From Przewalskia tangutica (Eukaryota > Streptophyta > Magnoliopsida > Solanales > Solanaceae), in NCBI GenBank assembly GCA_029844215.1, contig CM056723.1, forward strand, positions 85,552,790 through 85,616,789: 64,000 nucleotides of DNA, in the 5' to 3' direction. The position numbers and the translations under genes are program-made. The notes beneath the pieces are model-generated. The model saw only the letters and a program-made list of their open reading frames with translations, was not told the DNA's origin and searched no databases. This document shows positions 22,721-34,000 of this stretch, one piece after another. Position 1 is the first letter of the stretch; each line of letters starts with the position of its first letter.

Positions 22721-23383
22721 ATGGCCATGCTTATACCGAGGTAAGATCTTGGGGCACGCGGCCGTTGTCTTGAGTTAAATTCGGGTTATATTTGAGTGAT
22801 GACTTTACGGGCGTGAGTCCACGACTTGACATATTTGCTAATATATATTGTGAAGTAGTTTGGTTATTATACATGTCTCTGCTTTATATGAAGCCGTTAT
22901 GGTTTCATTTACTGTATTTTTGATTTCACATACTTGGTACTGTTGTCTTGACCTCGCCTTGAGGCTGCGTTCATCCGCATGAGTAGAATTGCATCGGTTG
23001 TTGATCCTCTCTCTTAGGATCACAGTTCAGCGTATTGGGAAGCTCCGTTTCTCCGGAGGCTTATCTTTTGGTATATTTCCCTGAGTTTGTAGGTTCTTGT
23101 ACATTCAGGGGTATGGCGGGGCCCTGTCCCGTCATAGTTGTTATAAAAACTCTTAGAAGTGCATGTAATCTTGTTGTGGCGGGGTTTGTAAAAAAGGATG
23201 TAGCTATTGAGTTTAATCATTTATATATATATGCGAAAGGTAACCATTTTAGTTGCTTTGTTTCTTATTTTATTTTGTTTCATGTTTAAGTTTTTATTTC
23301 CGCTGATTTTCTCTGATGTTGTATCACTAGGGTGCCCGGGGTAAGACACCAGTCACGGGCCCGAGGTCGAGTCGTGACAAAAG

Positions 23384-23397
23384 TGGTATCAGAGCAG
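23384..23397 (+). other. Primer-binding site, E2
   Basis: TGGTATCAGAGCAG starts four bases after the 5' LTR end and is complementary to the 3' end of initiator tRNA-Met. Confidence 0.92.
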
Positions 23398-23581
23398 TTA
23401 ATCATCGGAAAGTGTCTACAGACCGTATCTAGTAGAGTCTTGATTATCGGTGTGTTGTACACCACACCTATAATCGAGAGCCGCAGGATATTTAGGATTG
23501 GTTTCCATTCTTCTCATTACGAGATCGTGCCTTAGATACGTGTTATGAGTTGGACTCCTCAGCGTATTCTCATGTACGATT

Positions 23582-24345
23582 ATGCCTCGAGCAAGAAACC
23601 AGGCCCGAAGGCAAAGCGTGAAGGAGGCTGCGAGTAGAAACCTGAAGGTTACGACCGCGGGCGGTCATTATCTCGAGACAACGCTTCATTCGGGAGTTAC
23701 TGCGCCACTAGCCCCAGAGGTTTAGAAGCAGTGCGATAGCTACGAGACCACGATACCGAGCCTCAGTCGCGGCGAGAACAAAGGATATGAGTTACAAGGA
23801 GATGGCGATTACTAGCTAGTCGGTGGCCGAAATGAGGACGGACGGAGCCGGTGGTTCCGTCGATGCGATGGTTCACCCTAGATCCGATAGTTTTGAGACA
23901 GGGACTTCTTGAGTTCTGATCCACCGAGTCCTATGGATTGAGGACTGAGGAAATGTCGTCTTTCTTACTAATTCTTGTTTTACCAGCGGCCGTCAGGGCC
24001 ATGTGAGGAGAGAATGTCCTAGTAGGAGGGATACATGTGGGATGACTTAGCCTACCAGGTCAGTTGCGGATTCAGTGGATCGGAAAGGAAGGGGTGTTAG
24101 CCAGAGGAGGCCACCCCCACCTCGGTATGGTCATTGTGGTAGGGGTTCTTATGGGGAGTGTCGTACTACTTAGATAGCTTGTTAGGCTTGCGGCCAGCAG
24201 GGCCATTTTGCGAGAAATTGTCCGAACAGAGGTGGCGCGGATGTTACGACTCAACCTTCAGGATCAGTGGCTGGTTCATCACCTTCTGTAGTTATGCGCC
24301 CAGCACAGCAAGATTTGATTAGAGCGGCAAAGGGAAAATGAGGCA
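23582..24345 (+). pseudogene. gag: gag with deleted core but two zinc-finger regions, E2
   Basis: The start gives a damaged MPPR-type N-terminus that can be followed in pieces to about 23940, where the sequence encodes the region just before the capsid-like core. It then switches directly to nucleocapsid sequence: a CCHC-like knuckle with GHVRREC (about 23995-24020), a basic linker, and a second knuckle with GHFARNCP (about 24200-24230) before SGSVAGSSP. Roughly 500 bp encoding the core is absent, as in E3 but with a different break. The protein as read has no continuous frame. Gag from a relative would be needed for packaging. Confidence 0.75.
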
Positions 24346-24839
24346 GTAGTTACAGGGAGATCTTCAGCCTTAAGAGACTTGTTTATGTCGTTATGGTAGA
24401 TACATGTGGAGTGTTATGTTCGGTTAGCATGGTGTAAGTTGTGATAAATCCATGGGTAGTGTGAGATGGAAGTAGTAGTTTTCATGACGTGAACTGGTAA
24501 GATTGTTCCGGATCGAGAGCGAGTTTAGTCTGAAGTGGGTCGGGTTGAGGCCATTTCGCGAGTCAACCGCGGCCGGAATATGGTGGGTCGATTTGAGGTG
24601 GTCATTAGATGATAAGTCACGAGGGTGTTAAGCCCAAGTTTAGGTAACCATCGTGCGAGTTTGTGAATCGTTCGACCAGGTAGTAAGGCCGATGGGTCAG
24701 ACCATCTTGTCTTTTAGTCAGTGCATTTACTCGGCGGAGGTTATGTGAGATATTGTATATCGGGAAGGTTGTAAGGTGCGGGGTTCCTACTTTTATTTTT
24801 ATGGCAGCGGTGGAGCCCGGTTTATGGCTATTTCTTTTC
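24346..24839 (+). other. Post-gag spacer of E2
   Basis: It matches the spacer after gag in E6, E7 and E9 (GGTAAGATTGTTCCGGAT at about 24499; the GTCACGAGGGTG to TAGGTAACCATCG stretch near 24610-24650). No coding signal is seen. Confidence 0.6.
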
Positions 24840-25440
24840 GGGAGGTTTTACGGCGGGGTTAGGAACTCAGTGAGTCTCGATGTGCATTCACCTCGCCGAC
24901 GGACGAACAACACATTTTATCCGACATTTGAGGAGGATAGGTTCTGGGCGGTGTTTTGATTTGAGGTAGGTGAGGATTATTTGCCTCTTGTTGAGTGAGT
25001 ATTATACTAGCTACCATTTGATTCGGATGGTGCCTTATGAAGCCTTGTATGGGCGGAAGTGTAGGTTGCCGGTCGATTGGTTCGATGTCGGCAAGGTTCA
25101 GATAGTTTGGTCCCTACTTGTTTCAGTAGGATGTGGATAAGGTGAAGCTTATCCAGAAGAAGTTATTAGCAGCTCAGAGTCAACAGAAGTCGTGCGGACG
25201 ATCGGCGTCGACACTTGGAGTTCAGGTTGACGGTGGGTCTTCTTAAAGGTACCACCCCGGAAGGGTGTGACGAAATTTGGAAAGAAGGGGAAACTTAGCC
25301 CGAGGTACTTTGGGCATTTTCAAATCATAGTAGAATAGGCCAGGTTGCCTATAAGTTAGCACTGCCGTCCAACTTAGGAGGTAGTACGTCCGGTATTCCA
25401 TGTTGCTATGTTTCGGAAGAGTAATCGGAGATCCCTCCAG
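24840..25440 (+). pseudogene. Integrase C-terminal remnant, E2
   Basis: Broken frames match E1's integrase end: a TAFHPQ-like stretch and its neighbours (about 24880-24925), PYEALYGRKC-like sequence (about 25035-25060), VDKVKLIQKKLLAAQSQQKS (about 25134-25190), RRRHLEF (about 25205), KFGKKGKLSP (about 25270-25300) and the GPY/F module to VFHVAMFRK-like sequence (about 25400). Nothing of protease, RT, RNase H or the integrase zinc module precedes it, so gag is joined to the integrase tail by a large deletion. E3 has the same arrangement, so both probably descend from one deleted progenitor. Confidence 0.75.
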
Positions 25441-25821
25441 AGTGTTCCCAGTTAATGATGACCAAGTTAGAGATAGTAACCACGAGATTTTGGAAACTGA
25501 AGCAATGATAGAAATGTGGTAAGTATATGAGGAAGAGTTCGAGTGTACGAGGAGGGTACGACAAGTAAGAAAAGAGGCGAAGATGTGAAGTGTCCTTTTT
25601 ATAAGTATAGATGTGAAGAAAGTATCCTTTGGACCATGGGTGGAAGTTTTTGTGTTGTTATACACGTTAGGGGTGATTCCTCGTTGGCTTGGATTGAGTT
25701 TTGCGCGTATGTTATATTATGGCCATGTGTGGCATAATTGGTTTTGTAAGTATAGTAGTGAAGACTATACCGGCGCTTGTATGATTAGAGGCTTAGAAGG
25801 AACATTCGGGACGAATGTTTC

Positions 25822-25835
25822 TAAGGGGGGAAGAA
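25822..25835 (+). other. Polypurine tract, E2
   Basis: TAAGGGGGGAAGAA immediately precedes the 3' LTR start TGTTACACC. Just upstream GAACATTCGGGACGAATGTT forms an inverted repeat that is present before each plus-strand PPT here except where degraded. Confidence 0.92.
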
Positions 25836-26358
25836 TGTTACACCCCGTAGTTCCAGGGTATGTATACGAGGACGTACGTACGAGAATACGACAGTAAAAT
25901 TGGAAAGGAAGAAAGATGTGATTTTTCGACGGAAAAGTTTCCGGATTTTGTGAAGGAAAAATGTTCGTTAAAGGGAATTGGATTCCCATATTTGGTATTT
26001 GGACTTTTTGGAATATTTGAGAATTATAAAATTTTATTTCCGAAATTAGTCACGTGGGGCCCACGGGAAAATTTACGATTTTGTGGGGCCCACTTTATTT
26101 TCGGATTTTTGGCATTACGGATATTTTCGGAAGATGAAATATTTTGGACGAGTAGGGGGGCGACACGTGTCACCCCCGTGTGGCCATGTTGGCCGAATTG
26201 GAGAAGGACAAGTGGGACGTTTTTTTGGTGGACAAGTGACCCATTTTTGTGGTGGCCACTTGTCCCATTTTTGTGGTAGCCAAATGGTTGGCCAACTACC
26301 CACACACATGTACCCCATCCTCACCATCCACTTGCCTAGATCTTGGCCATTGATTTCC

Positions 26359-26367
26359 CTATAAATA
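26359..26367 (+). promoter_or_regulatory. TATA box, E2 3' LTR
   Basis: CTATAAATA followed by CCCC, in the same setting as 20273-20281. In a 3' LTR it could drive read-out transcription into the flank. Confidence 0.72.
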
Positions 26368-28146
26368 CCCCTTGTGTGCAAGACTTTATTTCATCCACAT
26401 TAGAAAGTTTCCAAGTCTTGAAAATCCCCTCCCTTTCTCTTGTGTGCTCTCGGCTTTGGCCATGATTCTTGAGCAAAAATTGTCCAAAAATTCTTAAAGT
26501 TTTAAGTGTTCTTCCTTAGGGTGTTAGGAAGATTGTGTACCAAGAGTTGGAAAAGATTTCACACCCCTAGCCTTAGATATACCCCTTGGCCGAAGCATTG
26601 CCAAATTGTAGCCTAAGTGTTCTTCACTTTTTGGAGTTGAATCTTGAAGAGGAGTTGGTTAGGAACTTCTAAGGGTTGCTTGGAGCGGGTTGGAGCGTAA
26701 GGAATTGGAGCTAAACGTTGCTCAGGATCGACTTATAATCTTGGATAATTTTGGGCTTATCAAGGTAATGATCTATGTCCCTCTATTGTAATTGGATATT
26801 ACATATTGTAGTAGTTTAGAATTGAGTATAAGATATATTGGAAGGATGATTATAAAGAATTGAACTGTATTTACAGTAGACTTGTAGTATTATTGTGGGG
26901 CAGTGTTGTACACGTCCGGTTAGACGTGTAACCCCTCTAGGAGTTGTTGGCTTGGTAGCGGGCCTTGTTAGAGGAGGAGATTTATGTGGTTACGGGGGGA
27001 GGTGCTGCCGAATTTTCCGTAGAATAAGAAACCTTGTACTTAGAATTGTTCTACGAAGAGATCGAGAAGTTGATAGACGTTTTGTGGCCTTTATAGGTTG
27101 AGATACTACGAGTAGCATATTCTACTTGAAGGATGGAAAAGGCTAGCAGGGTTACAGTACTTTGGAGCTTTTTGCTTATTGTCGATAATCGTCGCGAGGT
27201 ATGTGAACCTCTTCCTATCTTTTCTAGCATGATTGTTGTGAACTATGTAGTACGGTAGGCGACGTGTGCTAAGCAATTTGGTTGGTTTAAAACATAAAGT
27301 GTTATAACGGCTTTATGGGAAGTTTGTTATAACAACTTTATGTAGGTAAAGAAATGGTCTGTGGTTTTTAAAAGATAAGAGACTTGACTTATAAATGACT
27401 TGATGTGAAATATTAAGGACTTGGTTTGTGTTAAAAAGTTGTGAAACCGCATTTACGAGAAATGGGTAATTGGGTTTTAAAAAGGAATAAGTTATATTGA
27501 TTTCGGAAATGAGAATAAGTATCGAACAAACCACTGCAGCGTTAATAAAGGAAAATGTATTGACAAATAATTAATTATATTAAAATCAGTAGAAACCTCC
27601 ATCTGCATAGAAGCTAAGATAAGACAAAATTGTATTACATTTTCTAGATCATGGTTGCTTTAATAAGATCATTAATAACAAGTATTGATTTTTCTTAAAT
27701 TCCAAAGTAAGGAACTTGTTTTCTAAAAGAAAAGAGACTTGAGGAAATTAAAGTGTTTTGGTTTTAAAGAAAGGCATGGTTTTGTCTTAAAATGGGTTAA
27801 AAGGAAGTCATGGTTTTGTCTTAAATTGGTTTAAAAAGGAAGTCATGGTTTTGTCTTAAATTGGTTTATTCGAAAAGAAGATATGGAAATTGTTTTGGTT
27901 TACTTAAAAAGATAGTTACTCTATTTTGATACTACAGGTATCGTGTGACATTTGTGAAAGAAATGGATCTTTTTAAAGAGTTAAAGTACGTAGTACCTTG
28001 GGGTTAAAACCCGGAATTGTTGTAATAAAAATGAAAGTCTATGAGTATGTTGAACTTGCCTATGCTGGTGATAGCCTTTGTTGTGCAAGTGTTGTATTTA
28101 CGTACTCAGGAGTCTCTCGCCGAGGCGGCTTATCCGGTTGATTGAT

Positions 28147-28800
28147 GGACATACTGACACGATGGGTGGCCCACGGGTATGCTTCCACTATGTCGGTCAT
28201 GTTGGACATACCGACGATGGGTGGCCCAGGGTATGCTTCCATTAGGAGTGTTATCTTGTTATTTGCTTTGGACATACTGACACGATGGGTGGCCCACGAG
28301 TATGCTTCCATTATGATTGTTATCTTGTTATTTCCTTTTGGACATACTGACACGATGGGTGGCCCACGGGTATACTTCCATTAGGAGTGTTATCTTGTTA
28401 TTTGCTTTGGACATACTGACACGATGGGTGGCCCACAAGTATGCTTCCATTATGATTGTTATCTTGTTATTTCCTTTTGGACATACTGACACGATGGGTG
28501 GCCCACGGGTATGCTTCCATTAGGAGTGTTATCTTGTTATTTACTTTGGACATACTGACACGATGGGTGGCCCACGAGTATGCTTCCATTATGATTGTTA
28601 TCTTGTTATTTCCTTTTGGACATACTGACACGATGGGTGGCCCACGGGTATGCTTCCATTAGGAGTGTTATCTTGATATTTGCTTTGGACATACTGACAC
28701 GATGGGTGGCCCACGAGTATGTTTCCATTATGATTGTTATCTTGTTATTTCCTTTGGACATACTGACACGATGGGTGGCCCACGGGTATGCTTCCATTAG
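28147..28800 (+). repeat. 69/70-bp dimeric minisatellite, E2 3' LTR
   Basis: GACATACTGAC starts at 28271, 28341, 28410, 28480 and 28549, alternating 70 and 69 bp. About ten units are present. It is cleaner than the 5' LTR array. Confidence 0.92.
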
Positions 28801-29471
28801 GATGGTTCCATGGCCATGCTTATACCGAGGTAAGATGCCGGGGCATGCGGCCGTTGTGCGGGTTAAATTCCCGGGTTATATTTGAGTGATGACTTTACGG
28901 GCGTGAGTCCCTGACTTGACATGACTGCTAATATATATTGTGAACTGTAGTTTGGTTATCATACATGTCTCCTGTTTTATATAGACCGTTATGGTTTCAT
29001 TCTGATTTTTCAGTTTCACATACTTGGTACCTGTTGTACTGACCTCCTTCGGGGGGCTGCGTTCATGCCGCAGGTAGAAGTACATCGGTTGTTGATCCTC
29101 GCTCTTAGGATCACAGTTCAGCGTATTGGGAAGCTCCGTTTCTCCGGAGGCTTATCTTTTGGTATGTTTCCCTGAGTTTGTAGGTTCTTGTACATTCAGG
29201 GGTATGGCGGGGCCCTGTCCCGTCATAGTTGTTATAAAAACTCTTAGAGGTCTGTAGTACTGTTGTGGGCAGGGTTTGTAAAAAAGGATGTAACTGTTCA
29301 GGTTTAATCATTTATATATATATGCAGAAAGGTAACCATTTTGGTTAGCCTGTTTCTTATTTTATTTTGTTTCATGTTTAAGTTTTTATTTCCGCTGATT
29401 TTCTCTGATGTTGTATCACTAGGGTGCCCGGAGTAAGGCACCAGTCACGGGCCCGAGGTCGGGTCGTGACA

Positions 29472-29745
29472 CAAAATATCTCAAAATATTGTGGGCCCCA
29501 CAAAATTTTGAGATATTTTGGGCCCCACGTGACCAAATCCGAACTTAAAAATCCATAAATCCAATATATTCCAAAAGTCTCAAATACCAAATTTGAGAAC
29601 CAAATTTCAATTAATAAACCTTTTCCTTCACAAATTCCCGATATTTTTCCTTAAGAAAAAGTAATCCTTCTTTCTTTCCAAAATTCAAATCTTATTTCCA
29701 TACGTACGTTCTCATCTCAATCTCTTGGAAATACGGGGTGTAACA
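29472..29745 (-). repeat. E4 3' LTR, segment 3 (U3 start)
   Basis: After the second CAAAA, minus-strand LTR sequence resumes with the complement of two GTGGGGCCC-type palindromes and a CACGTG (about 29495-29530). It ends at 29745 with the complement of TGTTACACCCCGTATTTCC. This completes E4's 3' LTR. Confidence 0.82.
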
Positions 29746-31036
29746 TCCTTCCCCCTTAGAAACATTCATCCCAGATGTTCATACTAGGTTCATGCTAAAC
29801 AAACCTCGACATAGTCTCCTTAAACTACACCCAACAAAACCAAATATGCCACACATGGCCACAATATATCTCACATGCATATACATCAATCACAAACGAG
29901 GAATCACATCTAGAGTGTATATCACCACTATTAACTCTCATTCATGGCCTAAAAGGATTCTCTTTTCGTACCTTCATTATTCATAACTATAAACACTTGT
30001 TCGCTCCTTTTCTTACTTGTCGTACTCTTCTCACACTTCCAAACTTATTCTAGTATACGTACATAATTTCCAATCTTGCTTCTGTTTTCCAATCCTTGGA
30101 GTCACTACATCCAACAATTTTAAGGCCATTTTCGGCTACCACGACCCGGTTCTGGTGGAACGCGCCCACGAACTCGTACAACGATTAACTAGACTTGGGC
30201 CTTGCACCCTCGTGACCCTATCACATAGCGGGACCACCTCCAACGGACCCCACTCCATTCCAGGATACGGATTGACCCGTAATCGGTCTACAACCCGACC
30301 CATCGTCGCACTTAACTCTCATTCTTGGTCTGAATTAAATCTTACTACCCGAGAAGGCCTTGTACATCCAAGGTCTCAGAGGTTATCATTATTCTAAGGT
30401 TCACAATTATTCTATGTCCCAAGCTTACATTATCAGTCCCCACATACAGGAAAGGTAGCTTCTCATAATCTCAAAATCCTATTGTCTTAATCACCACAAC
30501 TCTATTTACTCCATACCAATATTATTCACACAATCCCTTAAGTGTACAACACAGCTTAATCTAACAACACGGTATGCTATAAAGTCAATCAAACATGATC
30601 TCTTTTAAGAGTCAAACACAATCTTAGACAGTTCATCACTTCCTGATATTCCAAATCAGTACATATATAAAGCCTAGGTGTGGATTCAATAACTGTTTCA
30701 CTCCTTCCAAGAATTTATTAAGGCTTAACCAACTCATGGTAATTCATAATCATTCTAGGCAACACACATAGCCCCAAATAAATACGCTCGTACATATATA
30801 CATCATCATAATACCATCTATACGATAATTTTATCAACCTGGATACGCAATCCATATAATCCGTTCTGGGCCACTGTTGCCTTTCTCAAAGCTGCAATCA
30901 CAATAATATGTTAGGGAGAGACTACCCTAACAACACAACTCTATCGCACGATCTCAGAGTAAGAAGAATAAAAACCAATCCTAAATATCCTGTAGAATCC
31001 TATGTATAAGTTTGGTGCACACATACCCATACCCAA
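29746..31036 (-). other. E4 interior: PPT and non-coding spacer
   Basis: The complement of a PPT (TCCTTCCCCCTTA) starts at 29746. The next 1.2 kb resembles the post-gag spacer of other copies, for example the complement of the GGTAACC to CACGAGGGTG region near 30190-30230. From about 30915 it becomes leader sequence that normally lies between PBS and gag. Gag and pol are absent. The open frame at 30017-30397 has no similarity to either. The segment stops at the TSD CCCAA of S1. Confidence 0.7.
31032..31036. repeat. Target-site duplication CCCAA of solo LTR S1 (left copy)
   Basis: CCCAA precedes TGTTATACC at 31037 and recurs directly after GTGACA at 34357-34361. Confidence 0.9.
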
Positions 31037-34000
31037 TGTTATACCCCGTATTTCCAGAGTATGTACGGGAGGGCGTACGTATAAAAGTTTAAGCCTTAAG
31101 TTAGGCAAGGACCGAAAATTTTGTGCACAACACACGAAAAGAATCGTTTTCCGACGAAACGTTTTCCAAACTTTGCGAAGGGAAAAATACGGCTATGTCA
31201 TTAATAATTTTTGCGGATTTTTCCGAGAGATGAAATATTTTGGACCAACGAGAGGGCGACACTTGTCACCCTCAAGTGGGTGGACGAAATGGTCTTCCAT
31301 TGGCACGTTTTGCCTTTATTTTTTTGTCAAGGAGTTGGTAGGATATTTTGTGTGGTAGATGACCAAGTGGGACCCACACACACATGTCCTAATCTACACC
31401 CTCCACTTGCCCCCCCCCCCACTTGTCTTGATCTTGGCCATTGGTTGACCTATAAATACCCCCCTTAGTTGATGAACTTCTTCATCCACACTTAGACATT
31501 TCGAAGGCTTGAAATCCCTTCCCCTCTCTTGAGAGCTCTGAGAGCACCTCTCCCCTTCCTAGTTATGCTAGCCAAACCCTCCCCTTTGTGAGCCTTGGTG
31601 AAACTACCCCCTTCCTAAAGTTGTTTTTGAAAGACCCCCTTGGTAGAAAAGTATTCTCCAAGTATTGTTACTATTCCAAAATACCTTGTCCCAATACCTT
31701 GTAGTATTCCAAGGTTACACCTATACTAAAAGCCCAGAAATACTATTATACTTCCCTTCAGTCACAAAACGAAACCCTAAGGAAAATCTTCATAGCCGGT
31801 TGAAGTTTTAAGAAGAAGTTGCGTAGAACTTCTAAGGGTTGTTTGGAGCGGGTTGGAGCACCCAGAGTAGGAGCTAAATGTTGCTCAGGATCGACATTTA
31901 AACTTGGATAATTTTGGGCTTATCGAGGTAAATACTCTTGTCCTTCTATTGTAATTGGAAATTACATACTGTAGTAGTATAGAAATGCATATAAGATACA
32001 TAGAAGGATATTACAGAAGAGAATTGAACTGTAATAGAAGGATATTACAGAAGAAGATTAAACTGCATTTACTTACATAGGATTTGTATTTGGCATGAGA
32101 CTTGTGTAGTTTAACGGCAGAGAAGTTGTCGCCAATTTTTTCCGTAGAATATTCTACAGAGTAGTCTAGACGTTGATAGACGTATATGGCCTTTATAGAT
32201 TGAATGTTCTGCGAGTAGCATGTTCTACTTGGAAGGTGGACAAGGCTAGTCGGGTTATAGCCGTGGAGCGTTTTGCTAATAGTCGATAATAGTCGCGAGG
32301 TATGTGATTCTTCAAATCCTCTTGAGCATGATATTTTAAAAGAATATATATAGTACGGTAGACGTACATGTGTTAACTGAACGTAGTTTTACGGCAATGT
32401 CTTTTGACTTAAGCCTGAATAATAAGAATCTTGAAGTATTTCAAGAGAATTAAGAAACCTTTTTTGAAAGAAGGATAATACTTGGTTTTGAAAGCATAAG
32501 AAGTTATACTAGCTTTATGGGAAGTTAGGTATAACGACTTAAGAGAGATAAAGGGAACGGTTTACTTAATTATTTATGAAAGCCTTATTGATTTCGGAAA
32601 TGAGAATAAGTATCGAACAAACCACATCAGCGCTAATAAAGGGAAATGTATTGACTAATAAAGTATTATTAAAACCAGTAGAAACCTCCATCTGCATAGA
32701 AGCTAAGATGAGACAAAATGATATTACATTTCCTAGATCATGGCTGCTCTAATAAGATTGTTATGAACAAGAATAACCTACTCACACATAAGGCATATGT
32801 TTCTCAAATTGTTTTAAAGGAGAATTATATTAGTAAGTGATTAAAACTATGAACTACGAAACCTTTCAAAAATAAAAGACTCGAGTAATTGAACTTAGGC
32901 AAACTAAGACGTTTGGAAAGGAATGTTGTTGCTTGATATTAAAAAGGAAACTGTTTTGGTTTACTTAAAAAGATAGTCACTCTATTTTTGATACTACGGG
33001 TATCGTGTGACTTTTGTGAAAGAAACGGATCTTTTTAAAGAATTAATGTATGAAGTACTTTGGGGTTAAAACCCGAACTTGTTGTCATAAAATAGAAAGT
33101 ACCTTGGGTGAATAACTTGACTATGTTGGTTTGTGATAGCCTTGTAATACTTTCTTGATTGGTTTGATAAGTAATCATGTTATGATGCTACGTGTGTTAG
33201 TGTCTTATGATGTTTGTGTAAAGGGGTTTCCCTTGCTGTGCTTATATTGATTAACGATAAGCCGTTGTACTGTTATATTATCACATACCCCCGACTTGAT
33301 ATACCGAGGCTTGCCACCCTTGACGCGGTCTATACTACGGCCTATGCGTCTGTGTGACTATGCGGAGCAGCGGTATGCTCGAGATTGATCATTCCGGTGT
33401 TTTATCCGACGGGGATGCCTATGCGATCGTGTGACTACGCGGTCTATGAGGCATGCGGGATGCGGAGTCCAGGAGGTACCGGGGTTAGCTTCGACGCGAG
33501 GAATACCTCATGCGGGCCTATGTGGCGCATGCGAGCGGCGGTATGCTCAGGACTAGACGCGCATTGATACCGAGGGTGAGTGGCGGTTGATCATGTGCGA
33601 TGCAGAAAGACCCGTGATATAGTTTTATAGCATTGTTGGTACTGGGTTTTAGTAGTCGGCTATGCCTTCGCATTACTTACCGACGATTTTATTATGACAC
33701 GTGGGACTGGTGTTCATGTGTACTTTGGTGTTATTACATCATAAATCGCCGTGATGAGGAAGGTATTCCACGCATGATTGATGTGGTGGGCGTGAGACCC
33801 ATTGTTGTATTTGAGTAATGACTTTGAGGCGTGAGTCGACTTGACGCGATCGCACATATTGTGTATCGTAAATTGGTTATCATATATGTCTTCCGCTTAT
33901 ATAGACTATTATGATTTCATTTACGATTTTGATTTTCACATACTGCAATTGGCCAGATCGACCTCAGGCCGCGTTCATGCCGCGGTGAGGTACACCGATC

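Larger units (their letters stand above)
19750..23379 (+). repeat. E2 5' LTR
   Basis: It is about 3.63 kb, from TGTTACACCCCGTAG to GTCGTGACA. In order it holds G-box and TCP-like palindromes, a TATA box, a purine/pyrimidine leader, the CGTCCGGTTAGACGTG block (about 20828), the GTTATAAC box (21210-21259), the conserved 180-bp module (21418-21600), a 34-bp triplication, a 69/70-bp minisatellite, hairpins and the PBS-side terminus. Confidence 0.94.
19750..29471 (+). mobile_element. E2: complete element with 3.6-kb LTRs and 2.5-kb interior
   Basis: LTRs 19750-23379 and 25836-29471, PBS, PPT and a perfect CAAAA duplication are present. LTRs make up about three quarters of its length. The interior keeps a gag start, two zinc-finger regions and an integrase C-terminal relic; protease, RT and RNase H are gone. 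The LTR pair is nearly identical over long stretches, so this is one of the youngest insertions here. It is non-autonomous. Confidence 0.95.
25836..29471 (+). repeat. E2 3' LTR
   Basis: It is about 3.64 kb and nearly identical to 19750-23379. A CACGTG/GTGGGGCCCAC block is at 26051-26064, a second palindrome at 26083-26093, GACACGTGTC at 26162-26171, a TATA box at 26359-26367 and a minisatellite at 28147-28800. It ends in GTCGTGACA. Confidence 0.94.

Noticed and set aside
22064..22773. Several reading frames with repeated ILTRWVAHGYAS-type peptides
   Set aside because: Translation of the 69/70-bp minisatellite; frames overlap each other and recur in the other LTR only because the repeat does.
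24753..24959. Short frame in E2 suggesting a small gene
   Set aside because: It overlaps the spacer-integrase joint, and its residues after about 24870 are out-of-frame integrase relic sequence.
30017..30397. 126-codon frame on the + strand
   Set aside because: It lies antisense within the E4 post-gag spacer and has no gag, pol or host-gene similarity that I can recognise.
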